A stretch of DNA of 58,427 bases from Zygnema circumcarinatum. Lineage: Eukaryota; Streptophyta; Zygnematophyceae; Zygnematales; Zygnemataceae. The DNA lies in contig CM074816.1 in assembly GCA_037447605.1 (NCBI GenBank), positions 2,283,158 through 2,341,584 of the forward strand, read 5' to 3'. Made by a program: the position numbers and the translations under genes. Shown here in pieces: positions 40,605 through 52,900 of the stretch. The notes under the pieces were generated by a model that was not told the origin of the DNA, made no database searches, and saw nothing but the letters and a program-made list of their open reading frames with translations. How positions within the stretch are numbered: the first letter of the stretch is position 1; each line of letters starts with the position of its first letter.

Positions 40605-42577
40605 GCGGCACTTGCGGGAAGATTCGGTGAGTTTTGCTGAAGCCCGTAACGGCTAGTACAGGAAGTACGGAAAGTACGGCTAGTACGACTAGTACGGTTT
40701 TGAGGGTTTCTAGGGTTTTAGGGTTTTAGGGGTACGAATAGTACGGGTACTACGGCTAACACAGAGTTACCGTACAAGAAGGTGGTTTCGGCAAAATCGG
40801 GGCGAATTTCTTGGAGACGCACTGTACAGGGAGGAAAATATGACTGTTGAATGCATACGGACTCAGGTCGTCCGTATTGTACAAGTGATTGCGGCGACTG
40901 TACCAAGTCGAGCGGCGGTGAGGATCCGATTCTGCAGCGAATCGAGCCACGTGGCATGCCACGTGTTGGCTAGCGAATGGGAACGCCGCCCCATCGACAT
41001 TGGATCGTTAATAGCGCGCTTAACGCGTACGGACACTCTACGACGTCGCTCGCAGCCACGAACTTGAGGGAAGCCAGGAGTCAACCAATTGTCGCGTGGC
41101 AAAAAATGCGGCGTCATTCCCACGATGTCGTTTTCGAAATCTCTCAAATTTCGGTAATAAATTTTCGCTTACAAACTTGAGAGATCGGTTTGTCTTTTAG
41201 CTCTCGACCGGGGTCGAAACTTTTCAATTTCCGCGACGTTCCACGTGTGCAGGCTGCGCGGTGCTTTTCCCCTGACCGCGGGCAGCCGGGACTGACCGCG
41301 TCAGCCTCGTTGTCGTGTCAGAGGAGGGAGAGGCGGTGAGGGGAAGCCACGGCTGGGAGTGGGAATGGAGACGGAGTGAGAGAGGGAAGGGGTGAGGGAA
41401 AGGGAGAGGGAGTGGGAGGGGGAGAGGGAGGGGGAGAGAGAGGGGGAGGGGAGAGGGAGAGGGAGAGGAGGAGGGGGAGGGGGAGAGGGAGAGGGAGAGG
41501 AGGAGAAGGAGGGGAGGAGGTGGGGGAGGGGGGAAGGGACAGAAAGAGCGCGAGTGGGGAAGTGGGACGACGAGAGAGTGAGAGGGAGTGAGCAGCTAAA
41601 GCAAGTGGGGCAGAGGCTTTAAAGCTCGAGGAATTTGAGCCGCGGCAGAGGGCGGTGTTGCACGATAAAAGGAGGGCGTTGAAGGTAGAGGGGTTGCGGG
41701 ACATACGGGGGAGGGGTCCAAGCAAAGCAATGCACTTTTTTTTTTTTCGTAAAGTTGAAGTATCGTAGCATTGACTTGTGCTCTGCTGTTCAGGGCTGTT
41801 TGGTGTTCCTGTTGAAAGATTCTGCCGCCATGGCGAAGTGGGGCGGCTTCGCAGCTCTGTTCATGCTCGCTGTGACGTGTGGTCGAGCTCAAGGTGGGTC
41901 GGATGCGCTGGAGTGCGAGGAAGGGAGAGAGGGATGGAGGGAGGGAGGGAGGGGGAGAGGGGAGAGAAGGGAGAGAGAGAGGGAGGGAGGGAGGGAGGGA
42001 GGGAGTGAGGGAGGGAGGGAGGGAGGGAGGGGGGGGAAGTGGGAAGTAGAGGAGGAGGGTTAGCGGACATGGAAGCTGGGAGTCTTGGCGTCGGTGGGAG
42101 TGGTGAAGAATGTGTGGGAGAGGTTGAAATTGGAAGAGTAACCCGCGTTCAACCTGTATCCTGCTGTTCAGCTCAGGAAATATATCTCTTCAATTTGAGT
42201 TGATCTCACATTGTCATTGCTGTCTTCGTTCCAAGAAGAAAAACTTGTGTGCTTTTTGTGGTTTCTCTGCTTGTAGTCTTGTTGCATTCTTGTTTCAGAA
42301 CATCTAACTCCGCCTCTGCTAAGCTTAATGGAAGACATTGGTCCCAATTCAGGTCCATTTTGGAAGAATCACTTGCTCCTGTCGCTATGTTTGGCTTTGT
42401 AAGAAAATGTGTTGGGCTAGCAGATGCGTTTGACTATGTTCCCAATATTGAAATAGACGGGAATGACTTGGCATCTGTCAGTGTTTCTTCTTCGGGGGAA
42501 GGCGCCCAGCTCTGCGTCCAGTCTTGCCAGTGTGTCTGTTTTTCTATAGAGTCATACAACTACTTTACTGATACCGT
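40494..42577. other. Left copy of a 2084-bp direct duplication ending at an N gap (probable assembly artefact)
   Basis: This interval appears to repeat without change at 42588-44671, an offset of 2094. The left copy stops exactly at the N's and the right copy starts exactly after them. It contains a duplicate of the mosaic gene's signal-peptide exon (ATG at 41830) and decayed PAN exon. I treat it as an unmerged contig end, not as a second gene. Confidence 0.85.
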
Positions 42578-42587
42578 NNNNNNNNNN
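42578..42587. other. Assembly gap (10 N)
   Basis: Ten N's flanked by the two identical 2084-bp segments. Confidence 0.95.
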
Positions 42588-43923
42588 GTATCGTGTCGTA
42601 TCGGAGCCAAGAAGGAAGGAAAGACGAGCGAGCGCCTCTTACGGTATCGTGTCGTATCGGAGCCAAGAAGGAGGAAAGACGAGCGAGCGCCTCTTACGGC
42701 GGCACTTGCGGGAAGATTCGGTGAGTTTTGCTGAAGCCCGTAACGGCTAGTACAGGAAGTACGGAAAGTACGGCTAGTACGACTAGTACGGTTTTGAGGG
42801 TTTCTAGGGTTTTAGGGTTTTAGGGGTACGAATAGTACGGGTACTACGGCTAACACAGAGTTACCGTACAAGAAGGTGGTTTCGGCAAAATCGGGGCGAA
42901 TTTCTTGGAGACGCACTGTACAGGGAGGAAAATATGACTGTTGAATGCATACGGACTCAGGTCGTCCGTATTGTACAAGTGATTGCGGCGACTGTACCAA
43001 GTCGAGCGGCGGTGAGGATCCGATTCTGCAGCGAATCGAGCCACGTGGCATGCCACGTGTTGGCTAGCGAATGGGAACGCCGCCCCATCGACATTGGATC
43101 GTTAATAGCGCGCTTAACGCGTACGGACACTCTACGACGTCGCTCGCAGCCACGAACTTGAGGGAAGCCAGGAGTCAACCAATTGTCGCGTGGCAAAAAA
43201 TGCGGCGTCATTCCCACGATGTCGTTTTCGAAATCTCTCAAATTTCGGTAATAAATTTTCGCTTACAAACTTGAGAGATCGGTTTGTCTTTTAGCTCTCG
43301 ACCGGGGTCGAAACTTTTCAATTTCCGCGACGTTCCACGTGTGCAGGCTGCGCGGTGCTTTTCCCCTGACCGCGGGCAGCCGGGACTGACCGCGTCAGCC
43401 TCGTTGTCGTGTCAGAGGAGGGAGAGGCGGTGAGGGGAAGCCACGGCTGGGAGTGGGAATGGAGACGGAGTGAGAGAGGGAAGGGGTGAGGGAAAGGGAG
43501 AGGGAGTGGGAGGGGGAGAGGGAGGGGGAGAGAGAGGGGGAGGGGAGAGGGAGAGGGAGAGGAGGAGGGGGAGGGGGAGAGGGAGAGGGAGAGGAGGAGA
43601 AGGAGGGGAGGAGGTGGGGGAGGGGGGAAGGGACAGAAAGAGCGCGAGTGGGGAAGTGGGACGACGAGAGAGTGAGAGGGAGTGAGCAGCTAAAGCAAGT
43701 GGGGCAGAGGCTTTAAAGCTCGAGGAATTTGAGCCGCGGCAGAGGGCGGTGTTGCACGATAAAAGGAGGGCGTTGAAGGTAGAGGGGTTGCGGGACATAC
43801 GGGGGAGGGGTCCAAGCAAAGCAATGCACTTTTTTTTTTTTCGTAAAGTTGAAGTATCGTAGCATTGACTTGTGCTCTGCTGTTCAGGGCTGTTTGGTGT
43901 TCCTGTTGAAAGATTCTGCCGCC
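42588..43923. promoter_or_regulatory. Upstream region of the mosaic gene, with an 18-bp CACGTG palindrome
   Basis: The 1.3 kb before the mosaic gene ATG. It includes a (GTACGG)-rich stretch at 42740-42870, the perfect palindrome CACGTGGCATGCCACGTG at 43042-43059, and a long purine tract at 43410-43690. I see no open gene. The same sequence is duplicated at 40494-41829. Confidence 0.55.
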
Positions 43924-46900
43924 ATGGCGAAGTGGGGCGGCTTCGCAGCTCTGTTCATGCTCGCTGTGACGTGTGGTCGAGCTCAAGGTGGGTCGGATGC
44001 GCTGGAGTGCGAGGAAGGGAGAGAGGGATGGAGGGAGGGAGGGAGGGGGAGAGGGGAGAGAAGGGAGAGAGAGAGGGAGGGAGGGAGGGAGGGAGGGAGT
44101 GAGGGAGGGAGGGAGGGAGGGAGGGGGGGGAAGTGGGAAGTAGAGGAGGAGGGTTAGCGGACATGGAAGCTGGGAGTCTTGGCGTCGGTGGGAGTGGTGA
44201 AGAATGTGTGGGAGAGGTTGAAATTGGAAGAGTAACCCGCGTTCAACCTGTATCCTGCTGTTCAGCTCAGGAAATATATCTCTTCAATTTGAGTTGATCT
44301 CACATTGTCATTGCTGTCTTCGTTCCAAGAAGAAAAACTTGTGTGCTTTTTGTGGTTTCTCTGCTTGTAGTCTTGTTGCATTCTTGTTTCAGAACATCTA
44401 ACTCCGCCTCTGCTAAGCTTAATGGAAGACATTGGTCCCAATTCAGGTCCATTTTGGAAGAATCACTTGCTCCTGTCGCTATGTTTGGCTTTGTAAGAAA
44501 ATGTGTTGGGCTAGCAGATGCGTTTGACTATGTTCCCAATATTGAAATAGACGGGAATGACTTGGCATCTGTCAGTGTTTCTTCTTCGGGGGAAGGCGCC
44601 CAGCTCTGCGTCCAGTCTTGCCAGTGTGTCTGTTTTTCTATAGAGTCATACAACTACTTTACTGATACCGTGTTCCAAAATTGGCTGAAACGTGCAACTG
44701 ACATTCTCGTGGTTAGTGGCTCTTTTTACGACACATACGTTCTCACGAATGAGTCTCCAAAGTCAACTCCTGAGTCGGTTTTTGATATCTATCAGATAGT
44801 GTCTGCCATGGTTTGAGGATTCTGAACGCTTTTGAACTCCAGCTCCACTAAATGGTTCTTTGAACTGATTTCAGTGCTCACTAAATGCAGCTAAATCAAA
44901 CTTTCTTCTGTACAATGCACATCGATGGACGAATACAACCGCAAACCTTTCTTGTCAGTACAAAAGTGGAAATTTCTCGGAATATTGCTTGACGATTCAT
45001 TGCTTGATTACTTCCAAGCGCTATCCTTTGGAATCAGTCCTGAATGCGTCCGTCCCCCCACTCTCTATCTGGTTTGGGTGTTGAGTGTTGTTTTCAGGGC
45101 TTGGTTCTTACCCTTGTGCCGGACTCTTGAACGAATATGACCCCTATGAAAAATTTGACTCAGAAGGGTTTGACTTAAGTGGAGAACTTGTAAGCTCCGT
45201 CGCCTATTGCAAAACCGCCTGCGACCGTGAGTGCAGGTGCCTCGCCTTCGCAGTCCAAGATCAAGGGGACGGGAGCTTTATTTGCGCAACAAAATACTAT
45301 ACTCGCCCTGTCTCAGAATGGGCGAGAAGACCGACCCGGGTACTGTTCAGGCGGCGAGATATGGGTATGTGTCCTATGCCAGCTCAAGATATCAGTTCTA
45401 ACACAGGTGCAGAAAATCTGTCCAGCATCGAAGGTTTTAGGTTTCGTTCAGCCAGACATGAAGTTTAATAAAGGATAAGAAATAGATATCCAATACAGTC
45501 AGCAGCACGAGAAAGTTAGAAAGGAATGACTCTTGAAGCACACCACACTCTGACACACTTTTCTGTTTTGGTGCTTGATAGCTTGTTGTGAGAGCTTGAC
45601 TAATTTACTGCAAGACTAAACCGAATTAGTTTCATACTTCAAGATTAATCTGCCCTTACACGTTGGAATCAACGGGTATTGCAGGCAATTTGGCTCTCAA
45701 CAGGCCCGCTTTTCAGTCCAGTACCTATGCAGATTGGCCATCTTTAGCACTGAATGCTGTGGATGGCTTCTCTGGCGATGGGAACTTCTTTACGGCTTCA
45801 TGCACCCACACTCTTAGCGGTTCACCACAATGGTGGAAAGTGGACCTGTTGACCTCCACGGTGGTGGGCTCGGTGATGCTGTACGGCCGGACGGACTGCT
45901 GCCAAGACCGGATGAACGGAGTGACGGTGTGGGTGGGCGATGGCAACTCCACCTTCAATGGGGACGGGAATCAGGAGTGTGACCCCGGCAATGTCTTCGC
46001 ATATTCAGACACAAGCAGCGGCTTTCCCTTTGTTAAGAAGTGCGCTTCTCTGCGCGGACAATTCGTTTGGGTGTACCCCAGTAATTTTAATCCTGTCACT
46101 TTATGTGAAGTGAAGGTCTTTGGAGGCTCTAGAGGTACGTCTTCCGCTCTTAATTTATACCCAAACCAATATCCAAACCATCCAAAATAATAACATGCAT
46201 TACATATATTCTTCTGTCCGCACCTCCTTTTGCAGGAGAATGCGAGCTAACAGAACCATCGTTCCTTATAAAAGTGATATTCTGTTTTGTATTTGTGCTG
46301 TAAAGATTGCCGGTTATATGGGCTACATGGTTAACTGATATGACGATTCTTTTTTCTTCTCTTTGTGCATGAATCCACATTGCAGAAAACTTGGCTCTGA
46401 ACAAGCCTGCCTCGCAGGTAGACGATCCAATTCACGCTCCTGCACTGAGGGCTGTGGACGGCTCCGATGGTGGTGGTGACTTTAATAGCGGTACATGCAC
46501 CCGCACGAACAATAGCCCGTCCAGTTGGTGGAGAGTGGATCTGCTTGCGACCGTGAGGGTGGACTCAGTCGAGTTGTGGAACCGCTTAGACTGTTGTTCA
46601 GATCGCCTGAACGGAGTGATGGTGTGGATCGGCAGCAATGACGCCACATGGAACGCCGACGGAAATGAGGAGTGTGACCCCAGTAACGTCTTTCAATACT
46701 CAGACACAAGCAGCGGCTTTCCCTTTGTCAAGCAGTGCTTCCTGTTAGTTGGACGATTCGTTTGGGTGGTCATCAACAGCGGCCAGCCCCTCACATTATG
46801 CGAAGTGAAGGTTTTTGGATCGATTTTAGGAGCGTTGGAAGGTACATATGGCATCCTCATAATCACTTTTGAGAACCAAAATAGGTGAAGAAAAGCTAGT

Positions 46901-49900
46901 CCAACCATCAATGGATTAGCACTGGTAGATAGCAGAGCTGATTACACGAAGGTGAATAAAGAACAAGCCATAAGCTACAGTCAATAAAAAACTTTATGAA
47001 AAGACTCGCTCGTGCAGTATATCACACTCCGACACACTTTTTCTGTTTTGGTGCTTGATAGCTTGTTGTGAGAGCTTGACTTTTTTCCTGGAAGACAAAC
47101 GAATTGGTTTCATACTTGAAGATTAATCTGCCTTTACACGTTGGAATCAACGGGTTTTGCAGGCAATTTGGCTCTAAACAGGCCCGCTTTTCAGTCCAGT
47201 ACCTATGCAGATTGGCCATCTTTAGCACTGAATGCTGTGGATGGCTTCTCTGGCGATGGGAACTTCTTTACGGCTTCATGCACCCACACTCTTAGCGGTT
47301 CACCACAATGGTGGAAAGTGGACCTGTTGACCTCCACGGTGGTGGGCTCGGTGATGCTGTACGGCCGGACGGACTGCTGCCAAGACCGGATGAACGGAGT
47401 GACGGTGTGGGTGGGCGATGGCAACTCCACCTTCAATGGGGACGGGAATCAGGAGTGTGACCCCGGCAATGTCTTCGCATATTCAGACACAAGCAGCGGC
47501 TTTCCCTTTGTTAAGAAGTGCGCTTCTCTGCGCGGACAATTCGTTTGGGTGTACCCCAGTAATTTTAATCCTGTCACTTTATGTGAAGTGAAGGTTTTTA
47601 GGAGCTCTGAAGGTAGGCCTTGAACTCTCCCTAAGTAGTCCTCTCTTACTTCAACCCAATCTTGTTTGTAACAGTGATGGTAGAAACAATGCTTCACCGC
47701 CTCTCCCTGGCATAGGGAATGTTTGTCACAAGGGAAGTATAACGTGAACTTGAACTAGTGGCGGAGAGTGGTTTAACTGAAAATTCTGATATGAGTATGT
47801 GCGTCTGCTCCTTCACTGTGTTCGGCTGTGCAGGAACATGTGTAGGAGGTCCAGCAGAAACGTACGAATATGTTCCAAATAAAGTTGCTAATTTGAATGA
47901 CATTGGCAGCGCTTTAGTTTCTTCTGCGGGAGACTGCAAACAGCTTTGCACAAGCTTCTGCCAATGCGTCGGTTTTTCAATAACTCAAGGAATCGGTTAT
48001 GGAGACGGAAGCCAGTTCCAATGCTGGCTGAAATATGCAATAGACTCTCCCACAGATAGTAGCTCTGTTCACACATACATACGCCGAAGTAAGTCACCAT
48101 ACCTTGGTTTGAGTCCTTGGCTTTGCTCGAGTAGTTAGTGGTTGAAATTGTTGAGTGCTCTGACCACGACTGACTCTTTGCCTTCACCAGAAGAATCATA
48201 ATTAATGTCCTTGATCTTATTTTACAGTACAAGAAAGTGGTAAGGCTCATATTTCGTACGTATGTCCAACTCAGGGTAATACACTATTCAAAGGAAGTTA
48301 TTCTTGCGAGAGTTGTTGTCAATAGTCTAGCTGTGTGTATGCTTCAGAAATTGGCGAATTTTATGATCTTTTTGTTTTCGTAAAACCTTGCAGCGTACTC
48401 TTTCCCTCCTCCAAGACCGCCATCAAGTCCACCTCCTCCTCCTCCTTCTCCTCCTCCTCCTCGAAAACAGCCTCCACCTCGGTCTCGTCCGCCCCCTCCA
48501 AGGCCGCCTCCCTCTCCGCCTCCTCCGCGATCGCCGCCACCTCGACCTCCCCCAAGGCCGCCACCGCCGCCGCCGCCGCCACTTTCTCCGGAAGGTAATG
48601 GAAAGTTATAACTATTGTTGCGTTCCTCTGTTCTTTTAATCTCTATCTTTTGTTTGGTTGCACAGACATTCGTCATCGTTGAACTAGTACTACCTTTGAG
48701 GAAAATCATTCCTCCTATATGAGAAAGGTTTGCTGGCTGCGAGCTCGAAGCATCACGGGGATAGCAACCATACAAAGTGCGGTGTTCAATAGTAAGAGGG
48801 AAGAGAGCACAGTCACTCATCGTTCTCGTAGAGATCTGGTGCTTGAGCCTGCTCTCCCGATGCCTATTGAGCTTACTGTGTGGCTTCAAGCTAGTCTAAG
48901 AATTTCTCAATGGCTGTCTCTTCTGGCAATTGGTACAGTCGTTGCTCTTTTGGAGTTCAAGAGGGCGATTGCAAACGACGTCCTTCGTAACTGGAAGCTG
49001 CAGAGCTCTGTATGCGACTGGGAAGGTGTAGGATGCACCACAACTTTGCCGAAAAGAGTCAACAAACTGTGAGAAATCCTTCCTTGTCAACTCTTCATTC
49101 TTCAAATGTGATTTTTAGGGATGGAGGCAATGCTTATTTTGGTTATTTAAGAAATAGAAGTACAAACGTGGATTGCCTGTCGCTAAACAAAACGAACTTT
49201 GATCCAAAAAAGGAAAATATTGACTCAGAATTATTCAAGTTTTGTCCTTTGCTGTAAAAATCGTGGTGACTTATCAGAGAAGGAAAATCCTACTTAGTTG
49301 AAGAGTCTCCTTGGTAATGAGTCTGTGTGGAGGTCATGAAGGGAACAAGAGAGAGACAAACAGAAAAGGCTCTGCGCTTTCAAGACCAAAAAAAAAAAAA
49401 CAGGAATACACCTAAGATCTAACGCCTGACGAAGAGTATCAGCTATTATGTCTGAAGTGAAGAAACTCTTATTGAGAGAAACAGAACTTTCCAAGACAAC
49501 CATCTGAAGCGCGCGTGTCGGTTTTGACAGCTTGTTGCCCGGAGGTAATCTGGTCAGTCCGCTGAACGGCACGATCTCCCCCTCCATCGGCAGCCTTGCA
49601 GCTTTGGAAGAATTGTGAGCACCTCTTCCCCCTGTCGATCTTCGATAGCCAACTTTGGCATAGGGAAGCGAATAATTTCGTGCATGCCTGCAAAATGTGT
49701 ACTGTGACCTAAACCTGTCGTATGAAAAGTACTCTACGAAGTTTTTTTTCCATATTTGTACCTTCTAGCTACGAAAATGCCACTACCTTATGCTCAGATG
49801 CACATTGTGTGCAATGTCGCAGGGATTTGTCGAACAACAAACTCAGCGGCGTCATTCCGGACACACTTGGCCAACTTCAGAATTTGAAAAAATTGTGTGT

Positions 49901-52900
49901 GATATTCACCTTTGGCCATTGTTTTGTAATGGAAAAAGTGTGATATGGTCTGCGACAAAGGACGAATTGGACGTCTGCCTACCATTGAGCCTATTTTGTG
50001 TTCATTTCTCAAAATCCGCCGCTTTGATCCTGTGCTTGCTTTGCCAGGATTATTTTTTATGTGACTCATTTGTTTACTACGGGTGCCTTTCGCTATGGCA
50101 GGACTTTGTCAAATAATGATTTGACGGGCGTTATTCCCTCTTCCTTCAGCAACCTCACCTCTCTGACTGAGATGTAAGTGCCGAGTTGACTGCCCGACCA
50201 AGATGAGTGCCCACGTTTCTGCTATGTGTGTTAAGAAAAGCTTGCAACCTCCAACTGTTTGATCGAGTGGAATTTCAATCCTGCGGATAGGATATGAGTC
50301 AGTGCTTCAAAGGAGTATCAACCCTATCCACTGAAACGGATCGGATTGACATTGACTTGTGGCTGCTTTCGTGCAGATCATTGTCAATAAATCGGCTTAC
50401 TGGGGGGATTCCCACTTCCTTCGAAAATCTAAAGTCTCTTTCTATACTGTGAGTGTCATTCTGGTCTTCACTAATTTACTCTGCTGTTTCAGAAAATACT
50501 GTTATTTTTGTCATCATGTAATAAAAAGACATAGTTCATCAGCTGTGCGGCAACTAACTGGATGCAGATAGCTTAACACAAGTGATCGCAATTGACCAAA
50601 CGACCAAGCATTCTCGTCGGTCAGTTCTATGACGGAATGAACAGAGAACTGGAGACTCTAATGAGAGAGGCTTGACGATGAGAGGCATGAGAGGTTTTGG
50701 ATTCAATCATTTCTTACTCACGTAAGAGTTTTGTGTGCATGGTAGCTCAAAGTTTTCGAAAACTAGGAGTTGATTGATGAAGCATTTAGTCGAGGTTTCC
50801 TAAACATATGGGGCGCACCATGTCTTTGGAAGGCTCAGGTGACTGATTGTTCGTATTTTGACTCTTAAGTAGAACATGGTGGGTCCACAGAAACTTCGGA
50901 AGCAATCAGCTGAGCGGCCCAATCCCTGCTTCAATTGGCACACTGAGGGGCCTCAAAGAACTGTGAGTCGTTCTGCTTGAATCTGTGTCATTATCGCAAT
51001 AATCTTATCCACGGCTAGAAAGGGATTCTGTGCATTTACACGAAAATGAGGAAACCTCGAATACTTGTCACCTTTCTTGTCTTGATGTCGGTGCACAAAG
51101 TTTCGCTGCAATTTGCAATGGCCAAATTTGTATCCTTATTTTTCTGTTGTGTCTTCTCCGCGGCTGATGTGGCAGGCGCTTGTCAAATAATCTATTGACT
51201 GGAACCATTCCAACAACTTTTGGAGGGCTCTTATCCATTCGGAGCCTGTGAGTTAGCTAAACAATAAATTCATTGATCTGAATGACAGTCGAGATAGATG
51301 AAGACTAGAAGCCCATGATGACGAGGTACAATGAAAATTTAGAATGTAGGATTGTTGCACTTGGCATTTTCCTTTTCAGCATTAACTGGGGTCCTCTCAC
51401 TGTCACAATACAATCACTAGAATTGAATACGGGCAACAAGACTTCAGGAAGTCTGTACACTATTGGGATTTGAACAAACTGTTTATGTTAATTTTCCTGC
51501 AGGTCGTTAGCACAGAATCTTCTCATCGGCCCAATCGTGTTTGACTTCGGACTACTCGAAGACGTGTCCTTGAGCTTCGACAACAATTACTTTTCGGGTG
51601 AACTTTCGATTACTGTGAATGGCAAGACACAGAACTGCGCTGGAATTGACAACAACTGTTTTGCTGATTTAGATGCGAACTGCACCGATCAAATACAAAG
51701 AGGTGACGATTCCTGCAACAACTTCTGCAATGCAAGACAGCCGCAGGGCGCGTGTGGTGGGAACGGGTACTGCTCTTATAATGGAAGCCAGCCGACCTGC
51801 ACTTGCGATATTGGGTACAACATCGCCTCAGATACGAAGAGTTGTGTTTTTGGTGAGATCTCGACTATGACGTCGATTTCGGTGTGGGCTATATTGAGAT
51901 TCACATTCTTCTCGCTTGTAGCCCAGTAGAGGGTAAATGTTTGAGGATTTTCCAAAATGAGCATCTAAGATGTCCCTTTTGCAAAGAAGGTATGCGATGC
52001 AGCTTCATTCCACATTTCTAAGCAATCTGGGGAAGGCCGCGCGCACCCAAATGTAGGTAAATAAAAGGATAATTGATAGCTTTGCATCCATAAATCTATT
52101 CTGCTTGTGCATTTCGCGGTTGGGTTATCTTCTTATTTACTGTTGGAGGAACCCATAATACACAGCAGAAATCCTTTCTGAAATTGTTGCATTGCTCCTG
52201 TCGATCTTTAGGGGGACGAGGGTTCGGCTTAAACACGAGCCTCCCCATCACACCATATGCAAAACTGAACCGCTATTTTCGATATGCGACAACGGGATAC
52301 TTGAGAAGGAGGAGCGGCAAGGCGTCGTGGCAGGTCGCCATCGCCTGGAATTGGACGGAGGAAGGAGCCGTCCAAGGCGTCAAGGATCAAGGAAGCTGCA
52401 GTGAGTGCTCAGCTCCTGCTCCCGCATTGGACAGACCTAACTCATTATGGCTGTATTGCCATTCTACAAATATGAACCAGGAGGACATGTATCTCAAAAT
52501 CATTCTACATTGCATGCACTTGGTCCTCAAAAACCTTGGCAGAACTTTTCTATAGAGATGTTTTACTTATCTTTAGTTAGGCAGAGACATCGGGTCAAAC
52601 TGGTTTTCGCCGTTTGAGGCATTTTAGAGAAGGGTGCTGACTTAGGACATGGAGAACTCAAATGCATGTCAGGATTCATGTGGCTGTTTTCTTGCAGGCT
52701 CTTGTTGGGTATTTTCTTCTATATCTGCCATTGAAAGCGCAATTTTCATCGTTAACGGTGGAAACCCTCCGCCCCCGCAGTTGGCAGAGCAGCAGCTCCT
52801 GAGCTGCTCCCCCGCCGGCAAGACCTGCGCGTCCGGGGGTTGGCCCCAGGAGGCGCTTGACTATGCCGCCAACAACGCCCTCACTTTAGCATCGAATTTC

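Noticed and set aside
40700-40735. TTTAGGG-like words as a telomere
   Set aside because: Only a few imperfect copies inside unique sequence; not a terminal array.
41830-42577. A second, upstream paralogue of the mosaic gene
   Set aside because: It appears identical to 43924-44671 and stops exactly at the N gap, so it is best explained as an assembly overlap.
48335-48598. Ser/Ala-rich frame over the mosaic gene's hinge
   Set aside because: The phase set by the flanking exons selects the Pro-rich frame (SFPPPRPPSSPPPPP), which also resembles algal wall-protein hinges.
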